Shown: piece after piece, positions 32,266-40,367 of the stretch
Layout of the letters: every line of letters begins with the position of its first letter
Position numbering within the stretch: position 1 is the first letter of the stretch
NCBI RefSeq assembly: GCF_040675875.1
Contig: NZ_JBEGII010000001.1
Span: 3,720,001-3,784,000 of the forward strand
Length of the DNA: 64,000 nucleotides
Direction: 5' to 3'
Source: Microbacterium sp. LWO12-1.2
GTDB taxonomy: Bacteria; Actinomycetota; Actinomycetes; Actinomycetales; Microbacteriaceae
The notes under the pieces: generated by a model
What the model was told of the DNA's origin: nothing
What the model saw: only the letters and a program-made list of their open reading frames with translations
The model's database searches: none
Translations under genes and position numbers: made by a program

Positions 32266-33395
32266 CCGTTCCCGTGCCCGCAGGTGGGTGGGTGGAGATC
32301 GACCGTAGTGCGATCGCCCACAACGTCCGCACGATCCGCGCAGCGCTCGGCTCCCAGGTCGGCTTCTGCGCGGTCGTGAAGGCCGACGCCTACGGGCACG
32401 GGATCGACATCGTCGCGCCGCTCCTCGCGTCGCAGGTCGAGATGATCGGCGTCGCCTCGAACGAGGATGCCGCCGCGGTGCGGACGAGCGGCTTCACCGG
32501 CCGGCTGATGCGGGTGCGACCCGCCGGCCGCGACGAGGTCGACGACGGCATCCGCTTCGATATCGAGGAGTGGATCGGCGGGGTCGAGCACGCGAGGATC
32601 GTGAGCGCGGTCGCCGCGGTGCGAGGCGCCCGCATCCGTGCGCACGTCTCGCTCAACTCCACCGGTCTCGGTCGCGATGGGCTGGAGGTGGGCGATCCTC
32701 AGGGTCTGCGTGTGGCGCGCGGCGTGCTCGCTGATCCGCTGCTGGATGTGGCGGGTGTCTGTTCGCACTTCCCGTGCGAGGACGAGGCGGATGTCGTCGA
32801 GGGCAGCGCGCGCTTCGATGCGCAGTCGCGGACCCTGCTCGACGGGGCGGACGCGGAGCGTGTCGCCCGGCACTGCGCGACCACGTTCGCGGCGCTGCAT
32901 GTGCCCGAGTCCCGCTTCGACCTCGTGCGCATCGGCGCCGGACTGTACGGAGACACGGACGCTCTGGGCGGCGCGCTGCGCCCGGCGATGCGGGTGGTGT
33001 CTCGCATCGCCGCGATCAACTCCTACCCCGGCGGCAGCACCGTCGGCTACGACCGCTGGCACCGGCTCGACGCCGACGCGCGCCTCGCGTTGATCCCGCT
33101 CGGGTACGCCGATGGTTTCCACCGCAGCCTCAGCGGCACCGGTGAGGTGCTCATCCAGGGGCGCCGTGCGCGCATCGTCGACCGCATCGCGATGAACAGC
33201 TTCCTCGTCGATGTCTCGCACATCGCCGAGGCGGCGCCGGGGGATGAGGTCGTGCTCTTCGGCGCACAGCGCGACCAGGCGATCACCTCCGCCGAGGTCG
33301 ACCGTGCGCACGGCAGCATCGCCGCCGACCTCTACGTCGCGTGGGGGCGCCTGCTGCCGCGTCGCGCCGCCGGGGGCGCCGGGGCTGCCGGATAG
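32262..33395 (+). CDS. Alanine racemase family protein
   Basis: The 377-residue PLP enzyme has the cofactor Lys40 in VVKADAYGHG, a barrel with HVSLNSTGLGRDG, and a C-terminal beta domain containing GYADGFHR and VGYDRWH, whose Tyr could be the second catalytic base. It interconverts L- and D-alanine for cell-wall synthesis or for D-alanine use. The motif IAMNSFLVDVS differs from the common MDQxMVD form, so a wider amino-acid range is possible. The GTG at 32262 overlaps the permease stop; longer frames upstream read through the permease gene and are rejected. Confidence 0.87.
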   Translation: MTVPVPAGGWVEIDRSAIAHNVRTIRAALGSQVGFCAVVKADAYGHGIDIVAPLLASQVEMIGVASNEDAAAVRTSGFTGRLMRVRPAGRDEVDDGIRFDIEEWIGGVEHARIVSAVAAVRGARIRAHVSLNSTGLGRDGLEVGDPQGLRVARGVLADPLLDVAGVCSHFPCEDEADVVEGSARFDAQSRTLLDGADAERVARHCATTFAALHVPESRFDLVRIGAGLYGDTDALGGALRPAMRVVSRIAAINSYPGGSTVGYDRWHRLDADARLALIPLGYADGFHRSLSGTGEVLIQGRRARIVDRIAMNSFLVDVSHIAEAAPGDEVVLFGAQRDQAITSAEVDRAHGSIAADLYVAWGRLLPRRAAGGAGAAG

Positions 33396-33435
33396 GATGG
33401 CCGAGGTCTCGACCGGCAGACGAGGAGGGGTGACG

Positions 33436-34185
33436 GTGGCTTCCTCCTCTCTCGTGCAAGGGCTGAGCCTTCTCGACGCGGCGGTCGAGCAGGAGCGCCG
33501 TGCTCGACCGGGTCTCAACGCCTCCCGGCTCGCCGAGCACACCGACATCGAGCGCAGCCGCGTCTCCCGCCTCACGCAGGAGCTGCGGGCACGGCAGTTC
33601 CTTCGCCGCGACGACGACTCCCTGTTCTCGGCCGGTCCCGAGTTCTTCGGCACGGCCGCCGTTCTCAACGCAGACTGGCTCCGCGCATCACGGGTCGCCC
33701 TGCGCGCGCTCGCCTCGCAGCTCGGAGTCAACGCGCTGATCACGGTCGCCGACGGAGCGCGCGGCGTGCTGCTGCGCTATGAGCGATCCGCCGACGGCTC
33801 CGACCGCTCGATCCGCGCCGGCCTGGTGACGCCCATCTGGTGCACGGGCGCGGGGCGCGCGCTGCTGTGGGACCACACGCCCGCGCAGCTGGAGACCCTG
33901 CTCGACGACGTGCAGTTCATCGGCGTCGGAGGCCCGACGGCCGCACGCTCGATCGACGAGGTGCGCGCGATGCAGGAGCGCGATCTCGCCGACGGTCTGA
34001 TCTCGGCGTCCGAGGAGTACGACGAGGGGATCGACGAGTTCGCTCTTCCGATCCGGAGCCGCGGTGAGGTCATCGCCTCGCTCGCGGTGCGCGGACGGCA
34101 TCGTCCGAAGGGCGTCACCCCCGCGACTCGAGCGCTGCTGGCCCAGTTCGCGCAGGAGCTCACGACGGCGGCCGACGCCGGGTAG
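33436..34185 (+). CDS. IclR family regulator (same strand as racemase)
   Basis: The regulator of about 249 residues has an N-terminal winged helix (VQGLSLLDAAVEQERRARPGLNASRLAEHTDIERSRVSRLTQELRARQFL) and a C-terminal IclR effector domain with GRALLWDHT and the late segment ALPIRSRGEVIASLAV. The start is uncertain: GTG at 33436 has GAGGAGGG well placed, GTG 33430 is also possible, and ATG 33397 sits two bases after the racemase stop. It is probably co-transcribed with the permease and racemase and controls them in response to an amino acid or its breakdown product. Confidence 0.85.
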   Translation: MASSSLVQGLSLLDAAVEQERRARPGLNASRLAEHTDIERSRVSRLTQELRARQFLRRDDDSLFSAGPEFFGTAAVLNADWLRASRVALRALASQLGVNALITVADGARGVLLRYERSADGSDRSIRAGLVTPIWCTGAGRALLWDHTPAQLETLLDDVQFIGVGGPTAARSIDEVRAMQERDLADGLISASEEYDEGIDEFALPIRSRGEVIASLAVRGRHRPKGVTPATRALLAQFAQELTTAADAG

Positions 34186-34188
34186 CGC

Positions 34189-34980
34189 TCAGCCCGCGAC
34201 GGATGACGGCGCGCCGAGCTGCCGCGACAGGTCTGCTGCGGCGCGTGCACAGGCCTCGCCGCACTCGGTCGTGCGTGCGTGCATCGCGTCACGGGTGCCG
34301 ACGACCTGCACCGCGCCGACGACCTCGCCGCGGAAATCCCACACCGGTGCGGCGACCGAGTAGAGGCCCGGTTCCGCCTCCTGGTCGACGATCGAGAACC
34401 CACGCTGACGGTCGTCGTCGAGGCGGGCGAGGAGATCGTCGACCGACACCGGAGTGTTCGGCCCTTGCGGGGTGAACTCGGTCGAGTCGAAGACCGCGCG
34501 CACCTCATCCGCTGAGGCATCCCACAGTGACGCGCGCCCCGCGTCGCTGCAATAGGCGGGGTAGGCGCGCCCGATCCATGATCCGATCATGCGCGATCCG
34601 GCCGGCAGGCTCTCCAAGGTCGTCAGCGTCGTGTCGCCCTGCAACACGCTGAGGAAGGTCGCTTCTCCGAGCTCCGACGAGAGGGTCTCCAGCACCGCGA
34701 GGCCATTCGTGCGCAGGCGCTGCGCCGTCAGCTCCTGAGCGGCGGCGTACCATCCCCACGCGAGGGCGAACGAGCGGTCGGGGCGTCTTCGGACCAGCCC
34801 GGAGCGGTCGAGGGTGGCGAGAGTGCGCGATACCTGGGAGCGCTCGCGTCCGAGTGCGCGGGCGATCTCGCCGACCGTGGTCTGGCGTCCGTCCCTGATC
34901 AGCGTGGCGAGAGAGGTCAGCACATCGAGGCCACGGCCCATGCTGCTCGACGGCGCAGGGGCATCGGGGACGGACGACAT
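34189..34980 (-). CDS. IclR family regulator (opposite strand)
   Basis: The 263-residue regulator has an HTH at about residues 14-70 (MGRGLDVLTSLATLIRDGRQTTVGEIARALGRERSQVSRTLATLDRSGLV) and an effector domain containing GRAYPAYCSDAGRASLWD and YSVAAPVWDFRGEVVGAVQVVG. It is paralogous in layout to the IclR gene it converges with; only three bases separate their stops. Divergence from the VanY gene suggests it may regulate that gene. Two IclR proteins back to back around a D-alanine-related set implies layered control, by inference. Confidence 0.87.
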   Translation of the reverse strand: MSSVPDAPAPSSSMGRGLDVLTSLATLIRDGRQTTVGEIARALGRERSQVSRTLATLDRSGLVRRRPDRSFALAWGWYAAAQELTAQRLRTNGLAVLETLSSELGEATFLSVLQGDTTLTTLESLPAGSRMIGSWIGRAYPAYCSDAGRASLWDASADEVRAVFDSTEFTPQGPNTPVSVDDLLARLDDDRQRGFSIVDQEAEPGLYSVAAPVWDFRGEVVGAVQVVGTRDAMHARTTECGEACARAAADLSRQLGAPSSVAG

Positions 34981-35045
34981 GAGTCGAGGCTACCGCCGCG
35001 GTCGCCACGGTGGTGTCATCTGCGCGGACGGGAGAGAATGGGGTA

Positions 35046-35975
35046 ATGCCCTCCACGCCGCACGCTCAGCATGCGGCCCCGCGCTCCCCGATCCGCGGTC
35101 CTGCGCTGCCGATCGGCATCGCCGTCACCGCGATCGGCATGCTGCTGTCCATCGCCTCTGCGCCGGTGGTCTCGGAGGCTGCGCCGACGCTGCCGGGACC
35201 CGTGACCGCGATGCAGGTGCCCTCCGTGCTGGTCGGAGCGACCACTGCGGCCGACCCGTGCACCGAGCCTGCGGTGCAGAAGGCGCTGGGCAGTGGTGAC
35301 GATGCGGCGGTGATCGCCGGGTTCGGCGGGGGCGCGAGCTTCCGCGACGCGGTCGTCGCCGGCAACGCGCCCTGCATCTCGCTCAGCGATCCCGCGCGGA
35401 TCTGGGTCGTCGTCAACAAGGCGCGCCCGCTCGAACCGGCGGACTATGCACCAGGGAACCTCGATGGCGTGCCGCTGCAGATGACCACGCTCTCCGGTCA
35501 GGTGCGTGCCGATGTCGCCGCTGCGGTCGGCGCGATGGCCGAAGGCGCGACAGCGGCCGGCGTCGGCAGGGTCGGGGCGAACAACGGCTACCGCTCCTAC
35601 GGGCTGCAGGTGTCGACCTACGACGCGCATGTGCGTTCGCAGGGGCAGGAAGCGGCGGATGCCGGCTCCGCGCGCCCCGGTCACAGCGAGCATCAGACCG
35701 GCCTCGCCCTGGATGTCGTCGCGTGCGACGCGCAGTGCGGAGGGCTCGACGGATTCGGGTCGACCGCGCAGAGCGACTGGGTCGCCGCGCACGCGTGGGA
35801 GTACGGATTCGTGGTGCGCTACGAAGACGTCGGCTCCGCCGTCACCGGCTACGCGCCGGAGCCGTGGCACCTGCGCTACGTCGGCGTCGAACTCGCCGCT
35901 GCGTACCACGACGGCGGTTTCCACACGCTCGAGGAGTTCTTCGGCCTCCCGGCTGCCCCCGACTACGGGCACTGA
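35046..35975 (+). CDS. D-alanyl-D-alanine carboxypeptidase, VanY/M15B family, secreted
   Basis: The 309-residue protein has an N-terminal hydrophobic segment (about residues 22-43) acting as signal or anchor, a linker, and an M15B domain. Visible zinc-site elements are GHSEHQTGLALDV (His and Asp ligands) and EPWHLRYVG (the catalytic Glu and third ligand). It should trim terminal D-alanine from peptidoglycan stem peptides outside the membrane, releasing D-alanine. Its position next to the racemase and permease set makes recycling plausible. The ATG at 35046 is preferred over an ATG at 35037 in another frame. Confidence 0.88.
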   Translation: MPSTPHAQHAAPRSPIRGPALPIGIAVTAIGMLLSIASAPVVSEAAPTLPGPVTAMQVPSVLVGATTAADPCTEPAVQKALGSGDDAAVIAGFGGGASFRDAVVAGNAPCISLSDPARIWVVVNKARPLEPADYAPGNLDGVPLQMTTLSGQVRADVAAAVGAMAEGATAAGVGRVGANNGYRSYGLQVSTYDAHVRSQGQEAADAGSARPGHSEHQTGLALDVVACDAQCGGLDGFGSTAQSDWVAAHAWEYGFVVRYEDVGSAVTGYAPEPWHLRYVGVELAAAYHDGGFHTLEEFFGLPAAPDYGH

Positions 35976-35998
35976 AACGCGGCGGACGACGCCGCGTT
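35976..35998 (+). terminator. Terminator hairpin after vanY-like gene
   Basis: Perfect 9-base arms AACGCGGCG (35976-35984) and CGCCGCGTT (35990-35998) surround GACGA, immediately after the TGA stop. No T-tract follows. Confidence 0.75.
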
Positions 35999-36030
35999 GC
36001 GGCATCCGACAATCGCGGTACCCAGTCTCA

Positions 36031-36040
36031 CCACATGTGG
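36031..36040. promoter_or_regulatory. Palindrome CCACATGTGG before acyl-CoA dehydrogenase
   Basis: A perfect 10-base palindrome flanked by TCTCAC words (36026 and about 36048) stands about 90 bases before the acyl-CoA dehydrogenase start. It is a candidate operator for a fatty-acid-responsive repressor. No regulator gene is adjacent. Confidence 0.45.
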
Positions 36041-36128
36041 GATGCATTCTCACAATGACCTGTCTTCGCTCGTCCTCCCGACATAGACTTTCGGGAGCAA
36101 AGACGCACAAGACGTTCAGGAGGACGCG

Positions 36129-37292
36129 ATGGAACGCGACATCTACGAAGAGGATCACGAGGCCTTCCGCGACCTCGTCAAGGACTTCGTCAAGCGCTAC
36201 GTGACCGGTGAGGCCATCGAGCGGTGGGATGCCGCCGGCGAGGTCGACCGCGAGACGATGCGCGCAGCGGGAGAGGCCGGCATCATCGGGCTGTCCGTCC
36301 CCGAGGAGTTCGGCGGCGCCGGGATGCTGCAGGACTACCGCTTCCGCGCGGTCGTGAACGAGGAGATCATCGCGGCCGGTGCCGGTTCGCTCGCCGGCGC
36401 CTTCGGCATCCAGGACGACCTCGCGGTCCCCTACCTCGTGCACATGGGCACGCAGGAGCAGAAGGAGAAGTGGCTGCCTCGCATGGCGACCGGTGAGGTC
36501 ATCGGCGCGCTCGCCATGACCGAGCCCGGTGCCGGTTCCGATCTGCGCGGTATCAAGACCACGGCGAAGAAGACCGACGGCGGATACATCGTCAACGGAG
36601 CGAAGACGTTCATCTCGTCCGGCGCGACCGCCGACCTCGTCGTGACCTTCGTCAAGACCGGTGAGGGCAACCGCCCCGACGCCTTCAGTCTGGTGCTGAT
36701 CGAGAACGGCATGGAAGGCTTCGACCACGGCAAGAAGCTGCACAAGATGGGCTTCCAGGGCCACGACACCGCGGAGCTCTCGTTCAGCGACGTGTTCGTG
36801 CCGGAGGAGAACCTCATCGGCGGGGTCGAGGGCAAGGGTTTCGTGCAGCTCATGATGAACCTGCCGCTCGAGCGCCTGTCGATCGGCGTCGCCGGCGCAG
36901 CGGCCGCCCAGGCAGCGCTCGACTGGACCGTCGCCTACACGAAGGACCGCGAGGCGTTCGGCGAGCGGATCATCGACTTCCAGAACACCCGCTTCAAGAT
37001 CGCCGACATGGCCACGACGGTCGACGCGCTCTGGGCGTACATCGACCGCGCGCTGCTCGCCTACTCGAAGGGCAAGCTCTCGGCCGAAGAGGCAGCCAAG
37101 GTCAAGTTCTGGGCGACCGAGCGCGAGTGGGAGGTGCTCGACACCGGCGTGCAGCTGCACGGCGGCTACGGATACATCACCGAGTACCCGATCGCCCGCG
37201 CCTTCCTCGACGCCCGTGTGCACCGCATCTACGGCGGCACCAACGAGATCATGCGCGAGATCGTCGGTCGTCAGATCGCCGGCAAGCGCTAG
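36129..37292 (+). CDS. Acyl-CoA dehydrogenase
   Basis: The 387-residue flavoenzyme shows the full family layout: helical N-terminus, FGGAGMLQDYRF, the FAD/substrate motif ALAMTEPGAGSDLRGIKTTA, the middle beta domain (LHKMGFQGHDTAELSFSDVFVPEENLIG), and the C-terminal signature QLHGGYGYITEYPIAR...VHRIYGGTNEIMREI. It introduces a double bond into an acyl-CoA during beta-oxidation or branched-chain amino-acid breakdown. The ATG follows AGGAGG. It is not linked to other fatty-acid genes here, so chain-length preference is unknown. A long hairpin follows it. Confidence 0.93.
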   Translation: MERDIYEEDHEAFRDLVKDFVKRYVTGEAIERWDAAGEVDRETMRAAGEAGIIGLSVPEEFGGAGMLQDYRFRAVVNEEIIAAGAGSLAGAFGIQDDLAVPYLVHMGTQEQKEKWLPRMATGEVIGALAMTEPGAGSDLRGIKTTAKKTDGGYIVNGAKTFISSGATADLVVTFVKTGEGNRPDAFSLVLIENGMEGFDHGKKLHKMGFQGHDTAELSFSDVFVPEENLIGGVEGKGFVQLMMNLPLERLSIGVAGAAAAQAALDWTVAYTKDREAFGERIIDFQNTRFKIADMATTVDALWAYIDRALLAYSKGKLSAEEAAKVKFWATEREWEVLDTGVQLHGGYGYITEYPIARAFLDARVHRIYGGTNEIMREIVGRQIAGKR

Positions 37293-37334
37293 GGGTTTCC
37301 GCACGCCGGGCCGGTGTCTCGGCCGGGTGTGCAC

Positions 37335-37412
37335 AACTTCGGAGATGAACGGCGACACGCCGCGTTCCCCACGGGGGAGGGGGCGTGTCGCCGTTCGCGT
37401 GCGCAGCTGTGT
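37335..37412 (+). terminator. Long inverted repeat after acyl-CoA dehydrogenase
   Basis: GAACGGCGACACGCC (37347-37361) pairs perfectly with GGCGTGTCGCCGTTC (37382-37396), with an inner TCCCC/GGGGA stem. The outer flanks GCACAACTTCGGAGAT and the complement of GCGCAGCTGTGT are weakly symmetric and resemble the CACAAYTC ends of other repeats here. Confidence 0.7.
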
Positions 37413-37490
37413 CCGGGGTGGGTGGTCGAGGTTGGGGTCGCACGGTTCGTGGCATGGACTCTCGTGGCGCCACCGGGTTGAATCGAGGGC

Positions 37491-38587
37491 ATGACGCGCT
37501 CCTTGCTGCAGATCCTCGAAGACCATGTCGAGCGCGGGACGGCGCCGGGCATCATCGGCGTCACCGGTGCTGCGGACGGGCGGACGGAGATCGTCGCCGT
37601 GGGGGCCTGCCGACGGATGCGATCGTCCGGATCCAGTCGATGACCAAGCCGATCGTGGCCGTGGCCACGCTGCGCCTCGTGCAGGAGGGGCGGCTCGGGC
37701 TGGACGACCCGGTGGAGACCTGGCTGCCGGAGCTGGCCGATCGCCAGGTGCTGCGCACGCCGGACGCCGCGCTCGACGACACCGAGCCGGCGAAGGCTCT
37801 GATCACAGTGCGCCATCTGCTCACCAACACCTCAGGCTACGGCGTCATGACCACGCCGTCGCCGCTGCAGGATGCCATGATCGCGAACAGCACCGCAGCA
37901 GGGCAGGAGCCGGTGTCGCTCGGCGCGCAGGAGTGGTTGGACGCCCTCGCTGCGCTGCCTGCGGCGTTTCAACCCGGCGAGGGCTGGCGGTATCACCACT
38001 CCTTCGGGATTCTCGGCATCCTCCTCTCCCGTCTGGTCGGTGGATCGCTGCGGGAGCACCTGGAGCGGGATCTCCTCGGCCCGCTCGGCATGGTCGACAC
38101 GGACTTCACGGTGCCGGCAGAGAAGGCACATCGGCTCCCGGCCGCCTACCGACACGGCGACGGCGGACTGATCGAGATCGAACCGGCCGCGGGAGGGTTC
38201 TCCGTGGCGCCGGCGCCGTTCGACGTCAGTCATTCCGAGCTCGTGTCGACCGCTGCGGACTACGCGGCACTCGCACGCATGCTGGCGTCCGGCGGTCGAC
38301 ATGGCGGGCAGGTGATCCTCGAACCGGAACTGCTCGCTGCACTGCGAACGGATCAGGTGCCGGCCACTGCCAAGGCGGCGGACAGCTTCTACCCGGGATT
38401 CTGGGACGGCACCGGATGGGGGTACGGCGTCGCCGTGCAGACCGCGGGCGAGGGCGCCGGGCGCTACGGCTGGTCCGGCGGGCTGGGGACGGACTTCTCT
38501 GTCGATCCGGACGGCTCGTTCCGGATCGTGCTGAGTCAGGTCGAGATGGGCCCGGAGGTGATGGGCCTGTTCGGCGATACGCGCTGA
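37491..38587 (+). pseudogene. Serine hydrolase (beta-lactamase fold) with N-terminal frameshift
   Basis: A natural start at ATG 37491 (MTRSLLQILEDHVERGTAPGI) reads a proper class C beta-lactamase-like N-terminus up to EIVAVG, then hits a stop at 37641. The remainder, with the SxxK nucleophile SMTK, continues in another frame from about base 37605 (GLPTDAIVRIQSMTK) to 38587. One extra G in the G5 run near 37601-37605 would join both frames. The whole product would be about 365 residues. This is either a real inactivating deletion or a sequencing error in a homopolymer. A 400-residue frame starting at 37385 has no sensible N-terminus. Confidence 0.7.
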
Positions 38588-38777
38588 ACCACGAATGGCG
38601 CAACGGCATCTCTCGGGCGGGGTCGCGTGCGGGTGGCAGCGATGTCGCCTTCCTCGATGCCGGGGCGTACGCGGAGGGCTGCGACGACGAGTGGGATGCT
38701 GCCGCGGGCGACGGGCTCGCGTCGCGTGACGGCCGGGCGGCCTCCGTCTCTGTGCGCATGCCAGCATCCCGATACTC

Positions 38778-38797
38778 TATCGAACATATCTTCGATA
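38778..38797. promoter_or_regulatory. SOS-box-like palindrome before DUF222-HNH gene
   Basis: TATCGAA-CATATC-TTCGATA is a hyphenated palindrome. Its core TCGAACATATCTTCGA (38780-38795) differs by one base from the actinobacterial LexA consensus TCGAAC-N4-GTTCGA. It lies 30 bases before the gene start. GATACTC flanks it on both sides. Confidence 0.55.
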
Positions 38798-38825
38798 CTC
38801 GGAGTGGTTCGAGGTAAAATCGGGT

Positions 38826-40166
38826 ATGTCGATATTGACCGGGGTGCATGAGGCGATCGCTCGTCTTGACGCGGCCTGTGCGGGTGTCGGCGAGGCTCAG
38901 GAGTTGTCGCGGGATCAGTTGATCGCGGTCACTGATGCGTTGGGCGTGTTGCGTCGGCGGGCGGATGCCGTGCAGGTGCAGGTCGCGGCAGGCATCGCTC
39001 GGGAGTCGCGGCCGGAACTGGGTGCGGGAGGGCTGGCGAAGGAGCAGGGTTTCCGCAGCGCGGCGGCGCTCATCGCGGCGACGGTGGGGGTGGCGACACG
39101 GGACGCTGCCGGGTGGGTGGCGGTCGGAGAAGCGACAGCTCCGCGCGTGGATTTGTTGGGCGCTCCGCTGCCGGCGAAGTACGCGGTGGTGGGGGCGGCT
39201 CTCTCCTCTGGGGTTCTGGGTGTGGCGGCGGCCGCCATGATCATCGGGGTGCTGGAGCGGTGCCGGGTGGTCGCGGGGGTGGTGCGGATTGCGGAGGGGG
39301 AGCGGGTGTTGGTGGAGGCGGCGGCCGGGTTGTCGGTGGATGCGGTGCGCAAGCTGGTGGTGCGGGCGGAGGCGTGGTTGGACCCGGATGGGGTGCCGCC
39401 GCGGGACGAGGAGCGGCGGGCGCGCCGGTCGGTGACGATGTTCGAGCGTGGCGGGATGCTGCATCTGAACGCGGTGCTCGATGTGGAGAGCGCGGCGCCG
39501 GTGGTGGCGGCGGTGCGAGGGTTCGTGTCGGCGGCGTTCGCGGCCCGGAAGGACGCCCCGGATCCGGATGCGGGGGATGCGGATCGCCGCACGGTGCCGA
39601 TGATCCAGGCCGACGCGTTGGTCGCGTTCTGTGCGCACGTGCTCGGTTGCGACACCCGGGTGCCGTTGGCCGGAGCGACGGTGATCGTGCGGATGACCCT
39701 GGACGACCTGGAATCCGGCACCGGGTCGGCGATGATCGACGGGATCGAGACCCCGGTCAGCGTCGGGGCGGCCCGGCGGATGGCGGCCGGGGGTGGAGTG
39801 ATCCCCTGGGTGATGGGTGCGGACAGCGAGATCCTGGACTGGGGGCGGGAGAAACGGCTCTTCACCCGAGCGCAACGGTTGGCGTTGGTGGAACGTGATG
39901 GGGGGTGTGCGATGTGCGGGTTGCCGCCGGAGATGACGAGAGCGCATCACATCCGGTGGTGGCAGCGGGATGCCGGGCCGACGGACCTGTCCAACGGGGT
40001 GCTGCTGTGCGAGACGTGTCATCACCGCATCCATGACAACGACTGGGCGATCCGCATCGACGGCACCGGCATCACCGCCCGGGTCTGGTTCGTACCACCC
40101 CGCTACGTCGACCCCGCGCGCACGCCACGCCTCGGCGGCCGCGCCCGCTTCGACATCGCCGCCTGA
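38826..40166 (+). CDS. DUF222 protein with HNH endonuclease motif (13E12 type)
   Basis: The 446-residue protein has an N-terminal DUF222 helical domain (about 1-300) and a C-terminal HNH nuclease domain: CAMCGLPPEMTRAHHIRWWQRDAGPTDLSNGVLLCETCHHRIHD carries two CxxC zinc pairs and the His-Asn-His residues. This is the family of the mycobacterial REP13E12 repeat proteins, often multicopy in actinobacteria and suspected to be selfish or phage-targeted elements. The ATG follows GAGGT at 13 bases. It is expressed alone behind an SOS-like box, with a hairpin after the stop. Confidence 0.9.
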   Translation: MSILTGVHEAIARLDAACAGVGEAQELSRDQLIAVTDALGVLRRRADAVQVQVAAGIARESRPELGAGGLAKEQGFRSAAALIAATVGVATRDAAGWVAVGEATAPRVDLLGAPLPAKYAVVGAALSSGVLGVAAAAMIIGVLERCRVVAGVVRIAEGERVLVEAAAGLSVDAVRKLVVRAEAWLDPDGVPPRDEERRARRSVTMFERGGMLHLNAVLDVESAAPVVAAVRGFVSAAFAARKDAPDPDAGDADRRTVPMIQADALVAFCAHVLGCDTRVPLAGATVIVRMTLDDLESGTGSAMIDGIETPVSVGAARRMAAGGGVIPWVMGADSEILDWGREKRLFTRAQRLALVERDGGCAMCGLPPEMTRAHHIRWWQRDAGPTDLSNGVLLCETCHHRIHDNDWAIRIDGTGITARVWFVPPRYVDPARTPRLGGRARFDIAA

Positions 40167-40171
40167 GCGCT

Positions 40172-40200
40172 GCGGCCCAGACCTTTCGGGTCAGGGCCGC
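40172..40200 (+). terminator. Terminator hairpin after DUF222-HNH gene
   Basis: GCGGCCCAGACC (40172-40183) pairs with GGTCAGGGCCGC (40189-40200) with one mismatch around a short T-rich loop, 6 bases after the stop codon. Confidence 0.7.
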
Positions 40201-40367
40201 TGGCGGCGTACATCTCCTCGGAGAGCTGCTGTATGCGGGCAGGGTTCACATAGGCCGGATGACCGAACCGAGGCGCGAGGGTTCAGCCTCGCGGACCAAT
40301 CCACGCGGGTTCCTTCGCGAGAGGCTGGGAACGGATGCGCAGACACGTGCGCTGGCGAGGAGTGGGC

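Noticed and set aside
35016..37526. 836-residue minus-strand frame
   Set aside because: It spans VanY and acyl-CoA dehydrogenase genes that both carry catalytic motifs on the plus strand.
37525..38817. 430-residue plus-strand frame over the serine hydrolase
   Set aside because: The sequence has no family features. The hydrolase motifs SMTK and later segments are in another frame.
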